Origin: Pelodera strongyloides | Taxonomy: Eukaryota; Nematoda; Chromadorea; Rhabditida; Rhabditidae | Length of the DNA: 64,000 bases | Reading direction: 5' to 3' | NCBI GenBank assembly: GCA_036852015.1 | Contig: JAANDG010000004.1 | Span: forward strand, 62,001 to 126,000 | Shown: piece after piece, positions 45,811 through 57,880 of the stretch | How positions within the stretch are numbered: position 1 is the first letter of the stretch | How the letters are laid out: each line of letters starts with the position of its first letter | The notes under the pieces: model-generated | Seen by the model: the letters and a program-made list of their open reading frames with translations, nothing else | Told to the model about the DNA's origin: nothing | Databases searched by the model: none | Program-made: the position numbers and the translations under genes

Positions 45811-46170
45811 ACGGTGGCCCATTGGAAACGTCCGCGCTTCGCAGTCAGCCGACCCGAGTTCGAATCCAGCCACATACACTCATTCAATGCCACCGAGGCG
45901 GGGAAAACGAGGCGACTCCCCCACTGACTAGCCAGAAGACTTCGAGGGATTTGTCCTTTCGTCTCGTCGTCAAACACCCTGTATAACTCCACAAAACCTC
46001 ATTGGAAAGATCACGGATCGACATTATCTGAAGAAAAATCTTCCCTCCACGCATCCCCCCCCCCCGGATTGAAGAAGCACGACGCCAGAAACCTTCCGCA
46101 CTTGTTCCATGTACTTGATTGATGTTGTATCTGATTGATTGTATGTGTGAATAAAGTAGTGATATACAAT
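45811..46170 (+). mobile_element. Candidate tRNA-derived SINE
   Basis: TGGCCCATTGG (45815-45825) matches a pol III A box and GTTCGAATCC (45858-45867) a B box, at tRNA-like spacing of about 33 bases between them. GTGGC at the start could pair with GCCAC after the B box, but the cloverleaf is imperfect, so this is not a working tRNA gene. The 3' part ends TTGATTGATGTTGTAT then GTATGTGTGAATAAA. A very similar tail occurs at about 61336-61377, which suggests a family. The boundaries are approximate. Confidence 0.5.
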
Positions 46171-46475
46171 GTAAGAGAAGAAATGCTTCAACGAGAGTTC
46201 CAAAAACCGGTGATGTTATATCGCTTTCGCTTTCACGAATTTTTGAAACTTCAGGCTACAGGCTACAGGTAAACGTGTTGGTAATTATGAGGTACTAAAT
46301 GAAAAACAAACCAGACAAAAGTATAGGTTATAAGTATGGTTTTATCATTCACAATATAATCGGAGAGAGAGCCAGAGGGAGAGAGACTGAGACACGATTA
46401 ACGTAGTAGGGAGTAGTAGGCACCGGGGACTCAAACACACCGCGAACAACATCACTAGCGGAGATGACAAATCAA

Positions 46476-47884
46476 GAGGTAATCAAATCCGCAGTGACGA
46501 TCATCCCACTTAAAGGTGTATTCCAAAAATGCACGCTAAATGCAAAAGTGCGCGGACCGTGCTTTTTTTTCTGAATCCGGGTAATGCGAAAACGCAGTGA
46601 TATACTTTACTTGATTTATACGTATATTTGCTGCAAAGGAAGGTGAAGTATGTGTAAAGGCAAGTGGGACCAACACTACCTAACAAGTTTAAAGAGGTGT
46701 AGAAACAACATAACGTAGAACACAGCTCACAATGGTATATTCTTTCTCAGAGTTCATATTCTTTGTCATAGTTCTTTGTCGCCCTGAATTGAAGCAAAAT
46801 GACTTCGAGAGCAAACGGGACCCTGGATTCTACATGCTTAACTCTATGTGTGATGATTGTGTGTCTGAATAAAGTGGTATTCGTATATAGTTGCCATGGA
46901 AGCCTGTGAAAGTCTACGAACCGATGCAAACAGTGCTCCATTTTCTGAACAAAAAAAATAGGTTTTCTTTGCATGCGAGGAACGGCGAGAAGTAGTGGTC
47001 ACGATGGAGTGTCTTCTGAAATTTTCTAAAGATAGCTTATCTAAAGGAGTGGCATCATCCGCTTTTTTAGTACTGTTCCGTATAAAAGACTGTGTTTTGT
47101 TTCACCTGAGTGTTGCAGTATGCCCGTAATGTGAAGCAGCCTTCTATCCATAAAATAAACATAAAAAGGCCTTTCCCAAGAATAAGTTGAAGAAGACCGC
47201 GGACCGCACTCATTCTTAAACGCGGCCTTTGGTCTTCAAGAGAGTAAGTAGAAGAAGGCCGAGGGCCGCAGTGAATGCTAACCGAGTTCGTAATGCGGCC
47301 CTCGAGCAGCGGCCTGTTGTTTCCTCTTTAAATATTGGAAAGTAAACTTTTAATTTGTGTTCATCTAAATCATAAGAGGGTTTTCGAAGATCCGTAAAGA
47401 GTTCCTCCTCTTTTCTTGGAATTGGACTTGTTGTTCACTGCAGCAGCCGTATACTAGAGCGTGGGTGGAAGAAGACGGTGAAGAGTAAAAAGTAGTTCAT
47501 TGGTTTATTTCTTGTTTCCATGTAAAAAAACAACGTTCTGGAGGACCCACGCATAAGCGTAGCTTCCGATTTCGTAACACTTGCAAAAATAAGTAGGAAC
47601 AAGTAACTCTTCTGAATTCTCCTCAATACACCAACTATATTCAGCTTTTTTGCACAACGATACTACAAATTCTTTAAGTTACTTGGTTGGCCTCATCTCA
47701 TTCCATTTTGTTCACAATGTTCACGATCCCTCAAAACGAGCTTTATGCCCATGCCCATTGTTTACCGCCTTTCGCATTACCCGGATTCAGAAAAAAAGCA
47801 CGGTCCGCGCACTTTTGTATTTAGCGTGCATTTTTGGAATACACCTTTAAGTGGGATGATCGTCACTGCGGATTTGATTACCTC
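46476..47884. mobile_element. Foldback element with GAGGTAATCAAATCC ends
   Basis: The left end starts GAGGTAATCAAATCCGCAGT and continues for over 100 bases; the right end (about 47780-47884) is the inverse complement. A third, longer copy of the left arm, covering about 270 bases, lies inverted at 49139-49404. The three copies bracket the retropepsin-like gene. No transposase is visible. The sequence between the arms (46773-47779) holds no supported gene. Confidence 0.6.
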
Positions 47885-48012
47885 ATTTGCCCCCAGTTGA
47901 ATTAGGCGCACGCGACGCGACACGCGAACGAGTTGGGCTAGAGTGGAAGGGTGATGAGAGTAGAGCCTCTGTGAGCAGCGAAAATCAGCAAATTAACCCC
48001 ATGTTTTACTAA

Positions 48013-48982
48013 ATGGGAAGCGAATTGAACAAGGTATTTATTTCTGTTTTTTTTTCATTCTTAGCACGTATGCTCACCATTCTAATTATTTATATAGCTC
48101 GCTAACTTATAATGATTCTTGAAAGTGTTTTGTTCACCGTTTTGTTCTCTAATAACTCGACGGATAGTGCCAGTGTTTCTGGTCGAGTTATAAAACTCTG
48201 ATTGCCAGATAAATTATATATATTATTATTATTTATTTCTGTTTTTTTTTTCATTTTAAAAGGAAATTTTTAGAGTTCTTCATCATCTAGCAGCAATGAT
48301 CACTCGTTCGAATTGTTCGAAGCACTGCCGGCGTTTAAACATGACATGATGTTGACAGATATCAACGAAGCTCGTCTCAAGCATGTGAGTTATTATTAAT
48401 ATTATATCATTTTTTGTTGTAGTTTTTTCTTGTTATTTCTAATCCTTTATGGTTTTCAGCTCGGTGACGGCACCGGCATTGAAAATTTGAGTGTTGGATC
48501 GTTCTCATCTCCAGCATTTCCTGTGGAAGGTGTTATTTTCGGACCAAATAATAGACTAATGGTGTGCCTCAACTGTCGTCGTGCCAAGAAGCCTGATGCG
48601 CCAATCATCAAAGTCTGGTTTTTGGTTGATAGCGGATCGAATTGCACGTTTCTTGACGAAAGTACGATTAACAAGCTTACTGGTTCTGACGCCATTCCAT
48701 CGACCATTTTCGTCTCCATTCAGGTTCAATTTTACTACTTTCTTTTTTTTATGATTACTCTTTTTCTGATTCAAATTTCTCATTTTAGGATCAAAATTCT
48801 GTGATCGAATGCGACCCCCAAATTTCTCATTTTAGGATCAAAATTCTGTGATCGAATGCGACCTCTCGCACAGCCATTTTAAGGAGGCGAATGTGTTGGG
48901 TATGAAGGCCATGCTGGATTTGGAAGTGACCATTGAAGAGATGAATGGCAAGCAAAAAAGTTGGCGCCTTGCGAAACAATAA
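48013..48982 (+). CDS. Small retropepsin-like aspartic protease domain protein, 4 exons
   Basis: Exons: 48013-48033, 48274-48384, 48460-48723, 48836-48982; phases close to give 180 residues. The protein has a Ser-rich start, then a single retropepsin-like domain with [16 protein letters not shown] (DSG catalytic triplet, about residue 94-110) and strand-rich flanks. One such domain would need to dimerise to be active. It resembles protease domains of retroelement polyproteins and their domesticated relatives; no reverse transcriptase or integrase is found nearby. The last intron has a 47-bp tandem duplication that doubles its 3' splice site; only the second site (ending 48835) keeps the frame. 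The gene sits between inverted copies of a repeat (46476 and 49139), so it may have been carried by a mobile element. Confidence 0.65.
48781..48874 (+). repeat. 47-bp tandem duplication across a splice acceptor
   Basis: Two head-to-tail copies each contain CATTTTAG, the intron 3' end, then GATCAAAATTCTGTGATCG. Their starts are at 48781 and 48828. The unit is not a multiple of three. Confidence 0.95.
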
Positions 48983-49874
48983 TGGTGTTAAGTAGAGAAG
49001 CCTGTATAATGTCGTCCCTGAGAGTGATTGTATTGATTCTGTTGAGTGTCTGAGGTAGCTTGGCCTATAAATAAGTGTTTTAAATCTCTGTCTTTGTTTG
49101 ATCTCGTCGTCACGAGTCACATTCTCCAGTGTGCTTCTTATGACAAAGAATATGAACTCTGACAAAGAATATACCATTGTTAGCTGTGTTCTACGTTATG
49201 TTGTTTCTACACCTCTTTAAACTTGTTAGGTAGTGTTGGTCCCACTTGCCTTTACACATACTTCACCTTCCTTTGCAGCAAATATACGTATAAATCAAGT
49301 AAAGTATATCACTACGTTTTCGCAGTACCCGGCACGGTCCGCTGGAATACACCTTTAAGTGGGATGATAAGTGGGATGATCGTCACTGCGGATTTGATTA
49401 CCTCAAATCACGGCACGCGATACTCTGTTGACAAACAGACAAACCGATGCAATAGTGCAACCAACAGGTGGCACCATTGATGGAAAGAGAGCGAACGAAC
49501 ATCTGATCAAGAAAAACGATTTGGTATGTTAAGACTTTGTTTTTAACCCTAAATTGCCCTTGGTAGAAGGACTAAGGGTCAAAAACATACTAATACTACC
49601 ACAATATAATCATCAAAGTGAAGGAGGCAAGGATTCGCAAAGCCGAGCGAGCCATCATCCGACCCGAGCCAAAAAAACTATTCTTGCCGCATGCACATTT
49701 ACGGCATGTGCTGGTCCTAACGCGAAAACGAAGAGAGTGTACGCAAACAGGCGGACGCAGACTGTGAGAATGATTGTGCACTCAAAATGCGAAGTGCATC
49801 GGGCGGATCAAATGTTGTCGTAATAAAGCCTACGCGACTGTACAAAAGACGAAAATTGACTGCATTCAAGATTT
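48983..49874. other. Region between the retropepsin-like gene and the Helitron-like array
   Basis: It contains the third copy of the GAGGTAATCAAATCC repeat arm (49139-49404). A possible exon pair (about 49470-49519 and 49619-49770, reading ...KEARIRKAERAIIRPEPKK...) cannot be tied to a start and is not called as a gene. Confidence 0.5.
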
Positions 49875-50429
49875 TCACCCGCAACCCCTATATAATCCAA
49901 TAGTGCAAAAAGGGGCGTAACGTAACGTAACGGTAAAATATTCCAAAATTCATCGTCAATCGAAAAATGAATCCTATGAAAAATTAAAGCTCAATGAGAT
50001 AAGCAAACGCGAACACTGACTCGCTTGTCCCCGGCGAACCCGAAGCGAGATATAAGCGAAAGTCGCCTGTTAGAGAACGACTAAATAGCACTACAACAGC
50101 GAAGACGCAGAGTAGACGGCCAGTATCGATCCGATTGCCGGGAAAAGGAAGTCTAAGTTCAATTTAGAGTTCTATATTTGGGAAAACGAAAAAAAAGTGA
50201 TGATCCGCAAAATGGCTGATACCGTGGTGTGCACTTCCTTATAGGGACCCATGAACAAAATGATATCAAGCTCGGCGAAAACTTCCTCCGCGCGGACCAT
50301 ATATGGAAATGTGTCTGGCGATGACGTCATCAAAAATGAAAATCGTCAGAATCGCTCCGTTCGAAGTGCTAACGTATTCAGTATGATGAGACAAGTTCAG
50401 AAGTGAGGTTCATTCTTGTGTGTCTGCAA

Positions 50430-51815
50430 TGCTTCAGAATCTATGACGTCAAAAATAAGTCGACGTGCAAACTTCAATGCAGATCCAAAGTAGTCATGCA
50501 AAGGGACTTCAATGATGAAGTCAGGCGTGCATTCAAGAGAGATTTTCATTTACGCTTCTGTTTCAGAATCTATGACGTCAAAAATAAGTCGACGTGCAAA
50601 CTTCAATGCAGATCAAAAATAGTCATGCAAATGGACTTCAATGATGAAGTCAGTCGTGCATTCGAGAGCGATTTTCATTTACGCTTCTGCTTCAGAATCT
50701 CTTCAGAAAGAGGTCAAAAATAATCGACGTTCGCAGAGTCAAAATTTCAATGATGAAGTCATGCATTCGACATTTACGCTTCTGCTCAGATCTATGACGT
50801 CAAAATCATCGACGTGCAACTTCAAATGCAGATCAAAAATAGTCATGCAAGTGACTTCAATGATGAAGTCAGGCGTGCATTCGAGAGAAATTTTCATTTA
50901 CGCTTCTGCTTCAGAATCTATGACGTCAAAATACGTCGACGTGCAAACTTTAATGCAGATCAAAAATAGTCATGCAAATGGACTTCAATGATGAAGTCAG
51001 GCGTGCATTCGAGAGAGATTTTCATTTACGCTTCTGCTTCAGAATCTATGACGTCAAAAATAAGTCGACGTGCAAACTTCAATGCAGATCAAAAATAGTC
51101 ATGCAAATGGACTTCAATGATGAAGTCAGGCGGCATTCGAGAGAGATTTTCATTTTCTGCTTCAGAATCTATGACGTTCTGCTTCATGAATCTAATGACG
51201 TCGAGAAGCTTTTCATTTACGCTTCTGCTTCAGAATCTATGACGTCAAAAATAAGTCGACGTGCAAACTTCAATGCAGATCAAAAATAGTCATGCAAATG
51301 GACTTCAATGATGAAGTCAGGCGTGCATTCGAGAGAGATTTTCATTTACGCTTCTGCTTCAGAATCTATGACGTCAAAAATAAGTCGACGTGCAAACTTC
51401 AATGCAGATCAAAAATAGTCATGCAAATGGACTTCAATGATGAAGTCAGGCGTGCGTTCGAGAGAGATTTTCATTTACGCTTCTGCTTCAGAATCTATGA
51501 CGTCAAAAATAAGTCGACGTGCAAACTTCAATGCAGATCAAAAATAGTCATGCAAATGGACTTCAATGATGAAGTCAGGCGTGCATTCGAGAGAGATTTT
51601 CATTTACGCTTCTGCTTCAGAATCTATGACGTCAAAAATAAGTCGACGTGCAAAATTCATCGTAGCGCCAATGTAATGATGCAAATGAACTTCACTGCTG
51701 ATCTCTGATGTACATTCGACTCAGACGGAAATACTGTCATCTGCTTCAGAATCTATGACGTCAAACAGAAGTTGACGTGCAAAATTCATCGTAGCGCCAA
51801 AGTAATGATGCAAAT
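50430..51815 (+). repeat. 129-bp minisatellite array, unit 1
   Basis: Each copy contains CTATGACGTCAAAAATAAGT, GTCGACGTGC, ATGCAAATGGACTTC and CAATGATGAAGTCAGGCGTG. The period is 129 bases (51366 to 51495 for one pair of CTATGACGTC starts). One frame is open through intact copies, because 129 is a multiple of three, but several copies have deletions and shift the frame. Confidence 0.9.
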
Positions 51816-52369
51816 GAACTTCACCCGCAACCCCTATATAATCCAATAGTGCAAAAAGGGGCGTAACGTAACGTAACGGTAAAATATTCCAAAATTCATC
51901 GTCAATCGAAAAATGAATCCTATGAAAAATTAAAGCTCAATGAGATAAGCAAACGCGAACACTGACTCGCTTGTCCCCGGCGAACCCGAAGCGAGATATA
52001 AGCGAAAGTCGCCTGTTAGAGAACGACTAAATAGCACTACAACAGCGAAGACGCAGAGTAGACGGCCAGTATCGATCCGATTGCCGGGAAAGGAAGTCTA
52101 AGTTCAATTTAGAGTTCTATATTTGGGAAAACGAAAAAAAAGTGATGATCCGCAAAATGGCTGATACCGTGGTGTGCACTTCCTTAGGGACCCCTGAACA
52201 AAATGATATCAAGCTCGGCGAAAACTTCCTCCGCGCGGACCATATATGGAAATGTTTGGCGATGACGTCATCAAAAAGAAAATCGTCAGAATCGCTCCGT
52301 TCGAAGTGCTAACGTATTCAGTATGATGAGACAAGTTCAGAAGTGAGGTTCATTCTTGTGTGTCTGCAA

Positions 52370-54420
52370 TGCTTCAGAATCTATGACGTCAAAAATAAGT
52401 CGACGTGCAAACTTCAATGCAGATCCAAAGTAGTCATGCAAAGGGACTTCAATGATGAAGTCAGGCGTGCATTCAAGAGAGATTTTCATTTACGCTTCTG
52501 TTTCAGAATCTATGACGTCAAAAATAAGTCGACGTGCAAACTTCAATGCAGATCAAAAATAGTCATGCAAATGGACTTCAATGATGAAGTCAGGCGTGCA
52601 TTCGAGAGCGATTTTCATTTACGCTTCTGCTTCAGAATCTATGACGTCAAAAATAAGTCGACGTGCAAACTTCAATGCAGATCAAAAATAGTCATGCAAA
52701 TGGACTTCAATGATGAAGTCAGGCGTGCATTCGAGAGAAATTTTCATTTACGCTTCTGCTTCAGAATCTATGACGTCAAAAATAAGTCGACGTGCAAACT
52801 TCATGCAGATCAAAATAGTCATGCAAATGGACTACAATGATGAAGTCAGGCGTGCATTCGAGAGAGATTTCATTTCGCTTCTGCTTCAGAATCTATGACG
52901 TCAAAAATATCTCGACGTGCAAACTTCAATGCAGATCAAAAATAGTCATGCAAATGGACTTCAATGATGAAGTCAGGCGTGCATTCGAGAGAGATTTTCA
53001 TTTACGCTTCTGCTTCAGAATCTATGACGTCAAAAATAAGTCGACGTGCAAACTTCAATGCAGATCAAAAATAGTCATGCAAATGGACTTCAATGATGAA
53101 GTCAGGCGTGCATTCGAGAGAGATTTTCATTTACGCTTCTGCTTCAGAATCTATGACGTCAAAAATAAGTCGACGTGCAAACTTCAATCAGATCAAAAAG
53201 TATTCATGCAAATGGACTTCAATGATGAAGTCAGGCGTGCATTCGAGAGAGATTTTCATTTACGCTTCTGCTTCAGAATCTATGACGTCAAAAATAAGTC
53301 GACGTGCAAACTTCAATGCAGATAAAAAATAGTCATGCAAATGGACTTCAATGATAAGTCAGGCGGCATTCGAGAGAGATTTCATTACCTCTGCTTCAGA
53401 ATCTATGCGTCAAAAAAAGTCGACGACTTCAATGTGTCAAAATGGACTTTGATGAAGTAGGCGTGCATTCGAGAGAGATTTTCATTTACGCTTCTGCTTC
53501 AGAATCTATGACGTCAAAAATAAGTCGACGTGCAAACTTCAATGCAGATCAAAAATAGTCATGCAAATGGACTTCAATGATGAAGTCAGGCGTGCGTTCG
53601 AGAGAGATTTTCATTTACGCTTCTGCTTCAGAATCTATGACGTCAAAAATAAGTCGACGTGCAAACTTCAATGCAGATCAAAAATAGTCATGCAAATGGA
53701 CTTCAATGATGAAGTCAGGCGTGCATTCGAGAGAGATTTTCATTTACGCTTCTGCTTCAGAATCTATGACGTCAAAAATAAGTCGACGTGCAAAATTCAT
53801 CGTAGCGCCAATGTAATGATGCAAATGAACTTCACTGCTGATCTCTGATGTACATTCGACTCAGACGGAAATACTGTCATCTGCTTCAGAATCTATGACG
53901 TCAAACAGAAGTTGACGTGCAAAATTCATCGTAGCGCCAAAGTAATGATGCAAATGAACTTCAATGCTGATGACTAATGTGCATTCGACTTAGACGGAAA
54001 TTCTGTCATCTGCTCCAGAATCTATGACGTCAAAGAGAAGTTGACGTGTAAAGTTCATCGTAACGTCAAAGTAATGATGCAAATGAACTTCAGTGCTGAT
54101 ATCTGATGTGCATTCGACTCAGACGGAAATTCTGTCATCTGCTTCAGAATCTATGACGTCAAAAAGAAGTTGACGTACAAAATTCATCGTAACGTCAAAG
54201 TAATGGCGCAAATGAACTTCAATGCTGATGACTAATGTGCATTCGACTTAGACGGGAATTCTGTCATCTGTTTCAGAATCTATGACGTCAAAAAGAAGTT
54301 TACGTACAAAATTCATCGTAACGTCAAAGTAATGATGCAAATGAACTTCAGTGCTGATATCTGATGTGCATTCGACTTAGAAGGACAATAAGTCATCTGC
54401 TTCAGAATCTATGACGTCAA
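52370..54420 (+). repeat. 129-bp minisatellite array, unit 2 (subfamilies A then B)
   Basis: Subfamily A copies (as in unit 1) run to about 53800. They are followed by subfamily B, which has the same 129-bp period (CTATGACGTC at 54022, 54151, 54280) but reads AAGTTGACGTGCAAAATTC and GATGCAAATGAACTTCA and carries stop codons. The deleted copies at 53330-53460 are shorter and irregular. Confidence 0.9.
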
Positions 54421-54429
54421 CAAAAACGG

Positions 54430-54584
54430 TTACCACGGGCGAGCGAGGCGGGCCGGAGGCCCGCCGAGCGAGCTAACGGTTATCGAGGCCCGCGAAGCGG
54501 GCCGAGAAGTCGAGGGTGCGTAGCGCGCGAAGCGCGCGGAGCACCCGAGCTAGAGCGAGGCGCGCGAAGCGCGCCGAGCTCTAG
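54430..54584 (+). repeat. GC hairpin module with GNA triloops, unit 2
   Basis: Four hairpins follow one another: GGCGGGCC-GGA-GGCCCGCC, GGCCCGC-GAA-GCGGGCC, GCGCGC-GAA-GCGCGC inside GGGTGC/GCACCC, and GGCGCGC-GAA-GCGCGCC inside CTAGAGC/GCTCTAG. Inner and outer stems are separated by GA opposite GA, or by GTA opposite GGA. The last hairpin stands directly before CTAG. Related modules are at 55935-56020, 57765-57880, 59370-59517 and 60760-60853. Confidence 0.9.
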
Positions 54585-55934
54585 TCACCCGCAACCCCTA
54601 TATAATCCAATAGTGCAAAAAGGGGCGTAACGTAACGTAACGGTAAAATATTCCAAAATTCATCGTCAATCGAAAAATGAATCCTATGAAAAATTAAAGC
54701 TCAATGAGATAAGCAAACGCGAACACTGACTCGCTTGTCCCCGGCGAACCCGAAGCGAGATATAAGCGAAAGTCGCGTGTTAGAGAACGACTAAATAGCA
54801 CTACGACAGCGAAGACGCAGAGTAGACGGCCAGTATCGATCCGATTGCCGGGAAAAGGAAGTCTAAGTTCAATTTAGAGTTCTATATTTGGGAAAACTAA
54901 AAAAAAGTGATGATCCGCAAAATGGCTGATACCGTGGTGTGCACTTCCTTATAGGGACCCATGAACAAAATGATATCAAGCTCGGCGAAAACTTCCTCCG
55001 CGCGGACCATATATGGAAATGTGTCTGGCGATGACGTCATCAAAAATGAAAATCGTCAGAATCGCTCCGTTCGAAGTGCTAACGTATTCAGTATGATCAC
55101 CCGCAACCCCTATATAATCCAATAGTGCAAAAAGGGGCGTAACGTAACGTAACGGTAAAATATTCCAAAATTCATCGTCAATCGAAAAATGAATCCTATG
55201 AAAAATTAAAGCTCAATGAGATAAGCAAACGCGAACACTGACTCGCTTGTCCCCGGCGAACCCGAAGCGAGATATAAGCGAAAGTCGCCTGTTAGAGAAC
55301 GACTAAATAGCACTATGACAGCAAAGACGCAGAGTAGACGGCCAGTATCGATCCGATTGCCGGGAAAAGGAAGTCTAAGTTCAATTTAGAGTTCTATATT
55401 TGGGAAAATGAAAAAAAAGTGATGTGAAGCAAAATGGCTGATACCGTGGTGTGGACTTCATTATCGAGACCCATGAACAAAATGATATCAAGCTCGGCGA
55501 AAGCTTCACTCGCGCGGCCCATATATAGACAAACGTAAAATGATGACGTCATCAAAAATGAAAATCGTCCGAATCGTTCCGTTCCAAGTGCTAACGTATT
55601 CAGAATGAAGAGATAAATTCAGAAATAAGGTTCATCTTTCAAGGTTTGCATGGCTTCAGACGCTGTGACGTCAAAATTAAGTCGACGTGCAAACATCGTT
55701 CCCGATGACTGTCGATGATGAATATGGATACGACTATCGAAGACGAGACGGGCAACCGGGCCTTCATGAATATCGTCATCGGATTCAGAAGATGTGACGT
55801 CAAAATAAGTCGACGTGCAAAATTCATTGCAGCGCAAAAGTAATGATGCAAATAAACTTCAATGCTGATAAGAGACATGCAATCGACTTAGACGGACAAT
55901 ATAACATCTGATTCAGAATCTGTGACGTCAACAA

Positions 55935-56021
55935 AAACGGTTACCACGAGCGAGCGAGGCGGGCCGCAGGCCCGCCGAGCGAGCTAACGGCTATCGAGGC
56001 CCGCGAAGCGGGCCGAGAAGT
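55935..56021 (+). repeat. GC hairpin module, unit 4
   Basis: Two hairpins only: GGCGGGCC-GCA-GGCCCGCC and GGCCCGC-GAA-GCGGGCC. The first loop is GCA, where unit 2 has GGA. Confidence 0.85.
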
Positions 56022-56327
56022 CTTTCCCTATATAATCCAATAGTGCAAATCGCGTCACGAAATCGCGTCACGAAGTCGCGTAACGGAAAATATTCCAAAA
56101 TTCATCGTCAATCGAAAAACGAATCCAATGAAAAATTAAGGCTCAATGAGATAAGCAAACGCGAACACTGACTCGCTTGTCCCCAGCGAATCCGAAGCGA
56201 GATATAAGCGAAAGTCGCGTGTTAGAGAACGACTAAATAGCACTATGACAGCGAAGACGCAGAGTAGACGGCCAGTATCGATCCGATTGCCGGGAAAGGA
56301 AGTCTAAGTTCAATTTAGAGTAGGAAA

Positions 56328-56549
56328 ATGAAAAAAAAAGTGACGTCAAGTAAAATGGCTGATACCGTGGTGTGCACTTCCTTATCGGGACCCATGAACA
56401 AAATGATATCAAGCTCGGCGAAAACCTCATCCGCGCGGACCATATATGGAAATGTTTCTGGCGATGACGTCATCAAAAATGAAAATCGTCCGAATCGCTC
56501 CGTTCAAAGTGCTAACGTATTCAGTATGATGAGACAAGTTCAGAAGTGA
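56328..56549 (+). other. Short leader open frame, 73 codons (unit 5)
   Basis: This frame (MKKKVTSSKMADTVV...) also occurs at 58191-58412 (unit 6) and, as a 68-codon form, at 59848-60054 (unit 7). In units 1 to 4 the same stretch has stops or frameshifts. It lies about 300 bases after the TATATAA of each unit. It is low in complexity and has no known domain. The conservation may only reflect recent copying, so I do not call it a protein gene. Confidence 0.35.
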
Positions 56550-56559
56550 GGTTCATTCT

Positions 56560-57764
56560 TGTGTGTCTGCAATGCTTCAGAATCTATGACGTCAAAAATA
56601 AGTCGACGTGCAAACTTCAATGCAGATCCAAAGTAGTCATGCAAAGGGACTTCAATGATGAAGTCAGGCGTGCATTCGAGAGAGATTTTCATTTACGCTT
56701 CTGCTTCAGAATCTATGACGTCAAAAATAAGTCGACGTGCAAACTTCAATGCAGATCAAAAATAGTCATGTAAATGGACTTCAATGATGAAGTCAGGCGT
56801 GCATTCGAGAGAGATTTTCATTTATGATTCTGCTTCAGAATCTATCACTTCAAAAATAAGTCGACGTGCAAACTTCAATGCAGATCAAAAGTAGTCATGC
56901 AAATGGACCTCAATGATGAAGTCAGGCGTGCGTGCGAGAAAGATTTTCATTTACGATTCTGCTTCAGAATCTATGACGTCAAAAATAAGTCGACGTGCAA
57001 ACTTCAATGCAGATCAAAAGTAGTCATGCAAATGGACTTCAACGATGAAGTCAGGGGTGCATGCGAGAAAGATTTTCATTTACGCTTCTGCTTCAGAATC
57101 TATGACGACAAAAATAAGTCGACGTGCATTCATCATAGCGCCAATGTAATGATGCAAATGAACTTCACTGCTGATCTCTGATGTGCATTCGACGCAGACG
57201 GAAATTATGTCATCTGCTTCAGAATCTATGACGTCAAAAAGAAGTTGACGTGCAAAATTTATCGTAGCGCCAAAGTAATGATGCAAATGAACTTCAATGC
57301 TGATGACTAATGTGCATTCGACTTAGACGGAACTTCTGTCATCTGCTCCAGAATCTATGACGTCAAAAAGAAGTTGACGTTCAAAGTTCATCGTAACGTC
57401 AAAGTAATGATGCAAATGAACTTCACTGCTTATATCTGATGTGCATTCGACTTAGAAGGACAATAAGTCATCTGCCTCAGAATCTATGACGTCAAAAAGA
57501 AGTTGACGTGCAAAATTCATCGTAGCGCCAAAGTAATGATGCAAATGAACTTCAATGCTGATGACTAATGTGCATTCGACTTAGACGGAAATTCTGTCAT
57601 CTGCTTCAGAATCTATGACGTCAAAAAGAAGTTTACGTACAAAATTCATCGTAACGTCAAAGTAATGATGCAAATGAACTTCAGTGCTGATATCTGATGT
57701 GCATTCGAGTTAGAAGGACAATAAGTCATCTGCTTCAGAATCTATGACGTCAACAAAAACGGTT
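56560..57764 (+). repeat. 129-bp minisatellite array, unit 5
   Basis: About four subfamily A copies, some with GCGTGCGAGAAAGATTTTC in place of GCATTCGAGAGAGATTTTC, followed by subfamily B copies up to the hairpins. Confidence 0.9.
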
Positions 57765-57880
57765 ACCACGGGCGAGCGAGGCGGGCCGGAGGCCCGCCGA
57801 GCGAGCTAACGGTTATCGAGGCCCGCGAAGCGGGCCGAGAAGTCGAGGGTGCGTAGCGCGCGAAGCGCGCCGAGCTCTAG
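57765..57880 (+). repeat. GC hairpin module, unit 5
   Basis: Same order as in unit 2 but shortened: the third and fourth hairpins are fused into one GCGCGC-GAA-GCGCGC before GAGCTCTAG. The unit ends CTAG at 57877-57880 and the next starts TC at 57881. Confidence 0.85.

Larger units (their letters stand above)
51821..54584 (+). mobile_element. Complete Helitron-like unit (unit 2)
   Basis: This 2764-bp unit begins TCACCCGCAACCCCTATAT and ends GAGCTCTAG. It has a leader to about 52345, about 11 minisatellite copies of subfamily A to about 53800, about five of subfamily B to 54419, and four GC hairpins from 54430. It joins the next TC start at 54585 without spacer. Confidence 0.6.

Noticed and set aside
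49470..49823. Possible exon pair with basic sequence (KEARIRKAERAIIRPEPKK)
   Set aside because: No start codon or upstream exon could be joined in phase, and several frames compete; it may be a gene fragment but cannot be supported.
50403..53848. Repeat protein gene encoded by the 129-bp units
   Set aside because: Many copies carry frame-breaking indels, and the frame is explained by the unit length being a multiple of three.
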